DNA of 10,206 nt, taken from NCBI GenBank assembly GCA_002839205.1, contig PGXP01000036.1:1-10206 (forward strand), written 5' to 3'. This DNA comes from Spirochaetae bacterium HGW-Spirochaetae-9 (lineage in GTDB: Bacteria > Spirochaetota > Spirochaetia > Treponematales > Rectinemataceae). Below are positions 6,844 through 10,206 of the stretch, piece after piece; within the stretch, counting starts at the first letter, position 1, and every line of letters starts with the position of its first letter. Under the pieces are notes generated by a model. It saw only the letters and a list, made by a program, of their open reading frames with translations, ran no database searches and had not been told where the DNA came from. The translations under genes and the position numbers were made by a program.

Positions 6844-8922
6844 CTAAAAGGGTTGCTTCACCGACTCGTAGCTTTCGAAGAAAGCCTGGAATTGTGCCCT
6901 TCCCCTGCTCATCGAGCGAAGTTCGCCCGCGAAGCCGAAAAGCCTGCCCATTGGAGCCCTGGCCGAGATATTTTTGATGCCGATGCCATCCTCGACCGAT
7001 TCGATACGGCCGCCACGCGCCGTAATCGAGCCCAGCACGGGACCGAAATGCTCTTCAGGGCATTCTATTTCAATGCGCATCACGGGCTCGAGGATCTCCG
7101 ATCCGCCGGCGAGAAGGGTTTTGCGCGTTGCGAGAGCGGCGGCGGCTTCCACGGCGACTTCTCCGTTTCGGCCGGTGTTGCTTCCGGGAGGCATGAAGGC
7201 GGCAACAGTGAGGAGAAGGCTTTCCATTGGCCAGCCCTGGCTCGGACCGACTGCCATGGCAGATGCTGCTCCCCTTCGTGCCGCTGCTGCAAATTGGGGC
7301 TGGACCCGCAGGCCAGGCGCGAAGGCGACTTCGTTGCCGTCCCCGCCGGGCAGGCGTTCAACCCGCACTTCCATTCTGAGCCGTATTCGCTCGCCACCGA
7401 AATCGTGGTCAAATTCCTCGATGATGCTGGCGTGGCGCAAAAGACGCTCCCTGCAATTCACCCTGGGATTGCCTGTCCTGATCCGCAGACCGAATTCCCG
7501 TTTGAGCCGCTCGGCGACGATGTCCAGATGAAGTTCCCCCTGGCCAGAGACTTCGAATCGGCCCGTCTCATTCTCTTCCCGGACGAGAAGCGAAAGATCC
7601 TCGAGGGCCAGAGACTCGAGAGCATCCCTGATAGCAGCCACATCCTCAAGGGATGAGGGCTCCATGACGAGGCTGACCACTGGAACGGGTATCTCCAATG
7701 CTTCGAAGACGATGGGAAAACCGCGTTCACAGAGGCTGGCGCCCGGCTCCAGACCTTGGGTCTTGAGGGCTACTACTTCGCCAGGTCCTGCTTCCTTCAA
7801 TTCCATGAGGGATTCTGCATGAATGCCGAAAATCTTCCTTATGAGGACATCCTTTGAGGATCGCGCTTCAAAGCACTTCTTTCCGGCGTGAAGGGTGCCC
7901 GACCAAATCCGCGCCCAGGCATAATTGTCGCCTGCGGAATCCCTCATGGTTTTAAAAACGAAGGCGGCAAGAGGGGGATCGATCGCAGCCTTCATCGGTG
8001 GAAGGGTATTGCCTTTGGGATCGAGGCCTGAAGGTATGCAGGCTTCCGCTGGGGAAGGGAGGAAGGTGGCTATCGCATCGAGGAGGAAGGCGATGGAGCC
8101 GTCGACGAAGGCCGAGCCGCAGAGGACGGGGACGAGAAGGCAGGCTTTCGTGGCTGCAGCGGCGGCGCGGGCCAGGCTTTCTGGCGGGACGGGCTTGTTG
8201 GAGGCATAGAGGCTGAGGATTTCCTCGTCCCGCTCAGCCACTTTTTCGAGGAGCAAGGCCCGCGCCGCCAAAGCCGCTTCCATGGATGTGGCGGGCAGTT
8301 CGGCCTGATCCAGGGGGATGCCGGCAGGGTCCTGGCCGAAGCGCCAAGCTTCCATATGAATGAGGTCGACGATGCCGACCCATTTCTGCCCATCAAACAG
8401 GGGGCTCTGGAAGGCGACGGCGTCGGGTTCGAGGCTTGCCTTGAGGTCTGTCACGACGCCGAGAAAATCGGCGCCTGATCGGTCCATCTTGTTGATAAAA
8501 TAGAGCCGAGGCAACTTTCGTGCGGTGCTCGCCTTGGAGATCACTTCGGTGCGGGCCTGCACGCCCGACACGGCGCAGAGGGCGATGACAGCACCGTCGA
8601 GTATCCTGAGGGCGCGATCGACTTCGTTGCCGAAGTCGACGTGGCCGGGGGTATCGATGAGGTGGACAGCCCTCCCCTTCCAGTCGAATCGCACCGCAGC
8701 CGATTTTACCGTAATGCCATGGAGCCGCTCTACAGCGAGGTAGTCGGTGGCCGTCGTGCCTTCATCGACGGCCCCTGTCTCCCGCTTGAGGCCGGTGAGG
8801 AAGAGCATTTTTTCGGTGATCGATGTCTTCCCCGCGTCGACATGGGCGAGAACGCCGATATTGCGGATTCTGTCCATGCCGGAGGAGGAAGGGTCCGGCA
8901 CTGAAGGCTGCGGCAGATTCAT
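6844..8922 (-). CDS. elongation factor G-family GTPase (EF-G2/recycling-type candidate)
   Basis: This 692-residue ribosome-associated GTPase has the EF-G domain plan. Visible motifs are AHVDAGKT (residues 26–33), DTPGHVDF (90–97), NKMDRSGADF (from 144), domain II (PLAAFVFKTMRD…), and a well conserved domain V (ILEPVMRIEI…PMGRLFGFAGELRSMSRGRA). Three places depart from translocase EF-G. Switch I has ERLHGITV instead of ERGITI. The first domain IV loop is HDFGGERIR instead of the usual SGGRGQ-type loop. The second tip loop is FMPPGSNTGRNGEV instead of YDGSYHDVDS. Spirochaetes are known to carry two EF-Gs, one for translocation and one for ribosome recycling, and these departures favour the second. 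It occupies the normal fusA site between rpsG and tuf, so a plain fusA label is possible. The start is uncertain: Met1 (8922) has no Shine-Dalgarno, and Met16 (8877), where typical EF-G proteins begin, also lacks one. Confidence 0.88.
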   Translation of the reverse strand: MNLPQPSVPDPSSSGMDRIRNIGVLAHVDAGKTSITEKMLFLTGLKRETGAVDEGTTATDYLAVERLHGITVKSAAVRFDWKGRAVHLIDTPGHVDFGNEVDRALRILDGAVIALCAVSGVQARTEVISKASTARKLPRLYFINKMDRSGADFLGVVTDLKASLEPDAVAFQSPLFDGQKWVGIVDLIHMEAWRFGQDPAGIPLDQAELPATSMEAALAARALLLEKVAERDEEILSLYASNKPVPPESLARAAAAATKACLLVPVLCGSAFVDGSIAFLLDAIATFLPSPAEACIPSGLDPKGNTLPPMKAAIDPPLAAFVFKTMRDSAGDNYAWARIWSGTLHAGKKCFEARSSKDVLIRKIFGIHAESLMELKEAGPGEVVALKTQGLEPGASLCERGFPIVFEALEIPVPVVSLVMEPSSLEDVAAIRDALESLALEDLSLLVREENETGRFEVSGQGELHLDIVAERLKREFGLRIRTGNPRVNCRERLLRHASIIEEFDHDFGGERIRLRMEVRVERLPGGDGNEVAFAPGLRVQPQFAAAARRGAASAMAVGPSQGWPMESLLLTVAAFMPPGSNTGRNGEVAVEAAAALATRKTLLAGGSEILEPVMRIEIECPEEHFGPVLGSITARGGRIESVEDGIGIKNISARAPMGRLFGFAGELRSMSRGRAQFQAFFESYESVKQPF
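8877..8900 (-). promoter_or_regulatory. hairpin covering the alternative EF-G-like start codon
   Basis: The transcript can pair TGCCGGA (8894–8900) with TCCGGCA (8877–8883), a perfect 7-bp stem with the 10-nt loop CCCTTCCTCC. The 3' arm ends with the first base of the Met16 ATG. The loop and its surroundings are pyrimidine-rich and resemble the 16S anti-Shine-Dalgarno. Whether this influences start choice is not known. Confidence 0.35.
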
Positions 8923-8931
8923 GATGGGTGC

Positions 8932-8937
8932 AGTATA
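8932..8937 (-). promoter_or_regulatory. possible −10 element of the EF-G-like gene
   Basis: TATACT on the minus strand matches TATAAT at 5 of 6 positions, only 9 nt before the first ATG. No good −35 lies 16–18 nt upstream; the sequence there is the T-run at 8955–8960. If used, the transcript would begin about 3 nt before the ATG at 8922 and be almost leaderless. Confidence 0.3.
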
Positions 8938-8950
8938 GTCTTTGTTGGGG

Positions 8951-9046
8951 CGATAAAAAAGCCGGTGTTTCAGTCGGGCTGAATTAGGCGGCGCCTATGG
9001 CCACGCGCGCGGTAGCGCGCGAGAGCGAACAAAGCGTTCGCAAGGC
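8951..9046 (-). repeat. array unit 3 (partial): GC palindrome plus terminator-like end
   Basis: This is the third, most diverged copy of the rpsG-downstream unit. It contains a GCGAAC/GTTCGC hairpin (9025–9041), then the same GC palindrome as unit 1 (9004–9021). In the frame homologous to the S7 tail it reads ANALFALARYRARG and then HRRRL, but the terminal HYKW is missing. It ends with a weak stem (TTCAG/CTGAA flanked by GCCG/CGGC) and TTTTTT at 8955–8960, a possible third terminator before the EF-G-like gene. Confidence 0.6.
9004..9021 (-). repeat. GC-rich palindrome, copy B
   Basis: CGCGCGC and GCGCGCG form a perfect 7-bp stem around a TACC loop (transcript sense). A 23-nt stretch starting here is identical to the one starting at 9255, about 250 bp away in unit 1, and both are followed by AACAA after one differing base (plus-strand sense). 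The pair are two copies of one element rather than chance GC-rich sequence. Confidence 0.75.
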
Positions 9047-9075
9047 ATAAAAAAACCCCGCATAGCGGGGCTTTT
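9047..9075 (-). terminator. intrinsic terminator at the end of array unit 2
   Basis: In the transcript CCCCGC (9065–9070) pairs with GCGGGG (9056–9061) around the loop TAT. The stem is extended by flanking A/U pairs and followed by seven U. The upstream A-run makes it nearly symmetric, so it could also work weakly from the plus strand. Confidence 0.82.
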
Positions 9076-9169
9076 CATTGTTAAAGTTTGACTACCACTT
9101 ATAGTGAGCGGCACCTTTCGCCAACGCTCGCCTGCGGCTCGCTATGGCCAATAAAGCTTTCACCACTGC
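9047..9169 (-). repeat. array unit 2: diverged rpsG-tail copy plus terminator
   Basis: This 123-bp unit is homologous to unit 1. Both begin GCAGT, then share AAAGCYTTRTTGGC, GGC.AAAGG.G, and a TCAYTAYAAGTGGTA-like end, then a terminator. In the S7-tail frame it is fully open and reads VKALLAIASRRRALAKG and then AAHYKW followed by TAG, against NKAFAHYKW at the real rpsG end. The middle insert differs from the GC palindrome of units 1 and 3. No start codon with a ribosome-binding site was seen, so it is probably not expressed alone. Confidence 0.68.
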
Positions 9170-9172
9170 AAT

Positions 9173-9202
9173 ATAAAAAACCCCAGCGAAGCTGGGGCTT
9201 TA
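9173..9202 (-). terminator. intrinsic terminator at the end of array unit 1
   Basis: CCCCAGC (9191–9197) pairs perfectly with GCTGGGG (9181–9187) around a TTC loop in the transcript. It is extended by A/U pairs and followed by TTTTTTAT. It is the first strong intrinsic terminator downstream of rpsG and is likely the main end of the rpsL–rpsG transcript. Confidence 0.85.
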
Positions 9203-9254
9203 ATGATCAAAAGAAAACTATTACCACTTGTAATGGGCACGTCGCCTTTAGCCG

Positions 9255-9272
9255 CGCGCGCGGTAGCGCGCG
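9255..9272 (-). repeat. GC-rich palindrome, copy A
   Basis: CGCGCGC and GCGCGCG pair in a 7-bp stem around a TACC loop (transcript sense). It is the same element as the copy at 9004–9021. No U-tract follows, so it is not itself a terminator. Confidence 0.75.
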
Positions 9273-9274
9273 AG

Positions 9275-9344
9275 AGCCAACAAGGCTTTTACTGCTTTTT
9301 AGTAGCTAGACTACCACTTGTAATGAGCAAAAGCCTTGTTGGCT
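9275..9344 (-). repeat. 19-bp inverted repeat spanning the rpsG stop codon
   Basis: In the transcript AGCCAACAAGGCTTTTGCT (9326–9344, inside rpsG codons for ANKAFA) can pair with AGTAAAAGCCTTGTTGGCT (9275–9293, in array unit 1). Eighteen of 19 pairs are Watson-Crick and one is G·U. The 32-nt loop contains the rpsG stop codon. No U-run follows the 3' arm. It could stabilise the rpsG 3' end or trap RNase access, but that is inference. Confidence 0.7.
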
Positions 9345-9781
9345 TCAGCCATTTTGTGCATGTCTTCTTTCTTCTTGATGGCGGTGCCGGTGCCGTTGAA
9401 GGCATCGAGCAGCTCATCGGCGAGCTTGTCAGGCATGGCCTTGCCGCTTCTGGAGCGGCTGGCATTGATCAGCCAACGCATGGCGAGGGCTTCGCGCCTG
9501 GAATCACGTATCTCTATGGGGACCTGATAGGTCGCGCCGCCGACGCGTCGTGACTTGACTTCGACAGCCGGCTTGGCGTTCTCGAGCGCCTTCGTGAAGA
9601 TGTCGAGAGCGGGGACCCCGGCTTTCGTCTGCATGATTTCAAGCGCGTCGTACATGATGCGCGTGCACGTGGATTTCTTGCCCTGAATCATCATCCTGCA
9701 CACGAACTTGGTGATAGCCACGGAATTGTACTTCGTATCGGGCGCATGGCCACGATCGATCGATTTCTTTTTTCTGCCCAT
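9311..9781 (-). CDS. rpsG: 30S ribosomal protein S7
   Basis: S7 nucleates assembly of the 30S head and contacts tRNA in the E site. The 156-residue protein is standard length. It has a basic N-terminus (MGRKKKSIDRGHAPDTKYNS), then KFVCRMMIQGKKSTCTRIMYDAL, ALENAKPAVEVKSRRVGGATYQVPIEI (the S7 signature), RREALAMRWLINASR and a C-terminal NKAFAHYKW. The ATG at 9779–9781 has a GAGG Shine-Dalgarno 8 nt upstream. Only 17 nt separate it from rpsL, so the longer S12–S7 intergenic S7 target used for autoregulation in Escherichia coli has no room here. Degenerate copies of its last codons occur downstream at 9221–9238 and 9092–9109. Confidence 0.97.
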   Translation of the reverse strand: MGRKKKSIDRGHAPDTKYNSVAITKFVCRMMIQGKKSTCTRIMYDALEIMQTKAGVPALDIFTKALENAKPAVEVKSRRVGGATYQVPIEIRDSRREALAMRWLINASRSRSGKAMPDKLADELLDAFNGTGTAIKKKEDMHKMAEANKAFAHYKW

Positions 9782-9798
9782 TTGTTTTGCCTCTTCCC

Positions 9799-10173
9799 CT
9801 ACGCCTTGGGCTTCTTGGCGCCGTACTTCGAGCGGGCCTTCTTGCGGTCTTCGACGCCGAGCGTGTCCTTGGCACCGCGGACGATGTGGTAGCGCACACC
9901 GGGAAGGTCCTTTACACGACCTCCGCGGACGAGCACCACAGAGTGCTCCTGAAGATTATGGCCAACACCCGGAATATAGGCGGTAACTTCAATGCCGTTC
10001 GTCAGGCGCACGCGCGCAACTTTTCTCAAGGCCGAGTTCGGCTTCTTGGGGGTAACGGTCATGACGCGGGTGCAGACGCCGCGACGCTGGGGGCACTCGT
10101 TGAGTGCCGGGGCTTTGGTCCGCCACGTGTTCGGCTTCCTGCCGAGGCGGATAAGCTGGTTGATCGTAGGCAT
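9799..10173 (-). CDS. rpsL: 30S ribosomal protein S12
   Basis: S12 lies at the decoding centre and governs accuracy. The 124-residue protein starts [13 protein letters not shown] and contains [53 protein letters not shown] and GVRYHIVRG. The residues tied to streptomycin sensitivity are the usual ones: Lys43 in TPKKPN and Lys88 in RVKDLPG. Asp89, which is methylthiolated in some bacteria, is present. Residues 14–26 ([13 protein letters not shown]) vary from the common pattern, notably Trp17. The ATG at 10171–10173 has AGGAG about 11 nt upstream, slightly long spacing. It is the first gene of this str cluster in the window; what lies upstream is not visible. Confidence 0.97.
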   Translation of the reverse strand: MPTINQLIRLGRKPNTWRTKAPALNECPQRRGVCTRVMTVTPKKPNSALRKVARVRLTNGIEVTAYIPGVGHNLQEHSVVLVRGGRVKDLPGVRYHIVRGAKDTLGVEDRKKARSKYGAKKPKA

Positions 10174-10206
10174 TAAACCGTGGTCTCCTGTTGTGTCCGG
10201 ACTTCA

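Larger units (their letters stand above)
9171..9295 (-). repeat. array unit 1: rpsG-tail copy with GC palindrome plus terminator
   Basis: This 125-bp unit directly follows rpsG. In the S7-tail frame it reads KALLALARYRARG, a TAA stop, then RRRAHYKW and tandem TAA TAG stops. The 14 bases CATTACAAGTGGTA are identical to the end of rpsG. It carries the GC palindrome at 9255–9272 and ends with the terminator at 9173–9202. Its first part is also the reverse complement of the rpsG 3' end, forming a long hairpin across the rpsG stop codon. Confidence 0.7.

Noticed and set aside
9047..9202. repeated hairpins read as a CRISPR array or insertion sequence
   Set aside because: There are only two to three units with no constant spacers, no cas genes, no transposase and no target-site duplication. 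Each unit is better explained as an rpsG-tail copy plus terminator.
10174..10206. TGA at 10204–10206 as the stop of an upstream gene such as rpoC
   Set aside because: Only 33 nt are visible upstream of rpsL, which is too little to support any coding call, although rpoC upstream would fit the usual gene order.

Overview
The window is a translation-machinery locus read entirely from the minus strand (right to left). It matches a bacterial str–S10–spc ribosomal-protein cluster of a spirochaete, probably near Treponema/Spirochaeta. I base that on remembered family similarity of EF-Tu, L29, L22 and S12 plus the gene order, not on a search. GC content looks moderate to high.

Layout in transcription order. 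(1) str part: rpsL (S12) and rpsG (S7), 17 nt apart. (2) A 388-nt non-coding stretch (8923–9310) with two or three tandem, diverged ~125-bp units. Each resembles the 3' end of rpsG interrupted by a GC-rich palindrome and followed by an intrinsic terminator. (3) An EF-G-family GTPase at the usual fusA position. Its G domain and domain V are recognisable, but switch I and both domain IV tip loops are divergent, so it may be a recycling-type EF-G paralogue. (4) A strong sigma70-type promoter, tuf (EF-Tu), and a long terminator hairpin. (5) The S10 operon behind a ~150-nt leader: rpsJ, rplC, rplD, rplW, rplB, rpsS, rplV, rpsC, rplP, rpmC, rpsQ. It runs without a break into the spc operon (rplN, cut by the window edge).

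The ribosomal genes are tightly packed (gaps of 1–17 nt, one of 70 nt), nearly all with clear Shine-Dalgarno sequences, as expected for co-transcribed genes made in fixed ratio. Three signals divide the cluster: the terminators after rpsG, the promoter before tuf and the terminator after tuf. EF-G-like, tuf and S10–spc genes therefore look like separate transcription units. A candidate rpsJ promoter lies partly inside the tuf terminator.

The coding content is ordinary. The unusual material is the rpsG–EF-G intergenic array with a 19-bp inverted repeat reaching back across the rpsG stop codon, the identity and start of the EF-G-like gene, and the terminator/promoter overlap after tuf. I found no tRNA, rRNA, CRISPR array, transposase or plus-strand gene.
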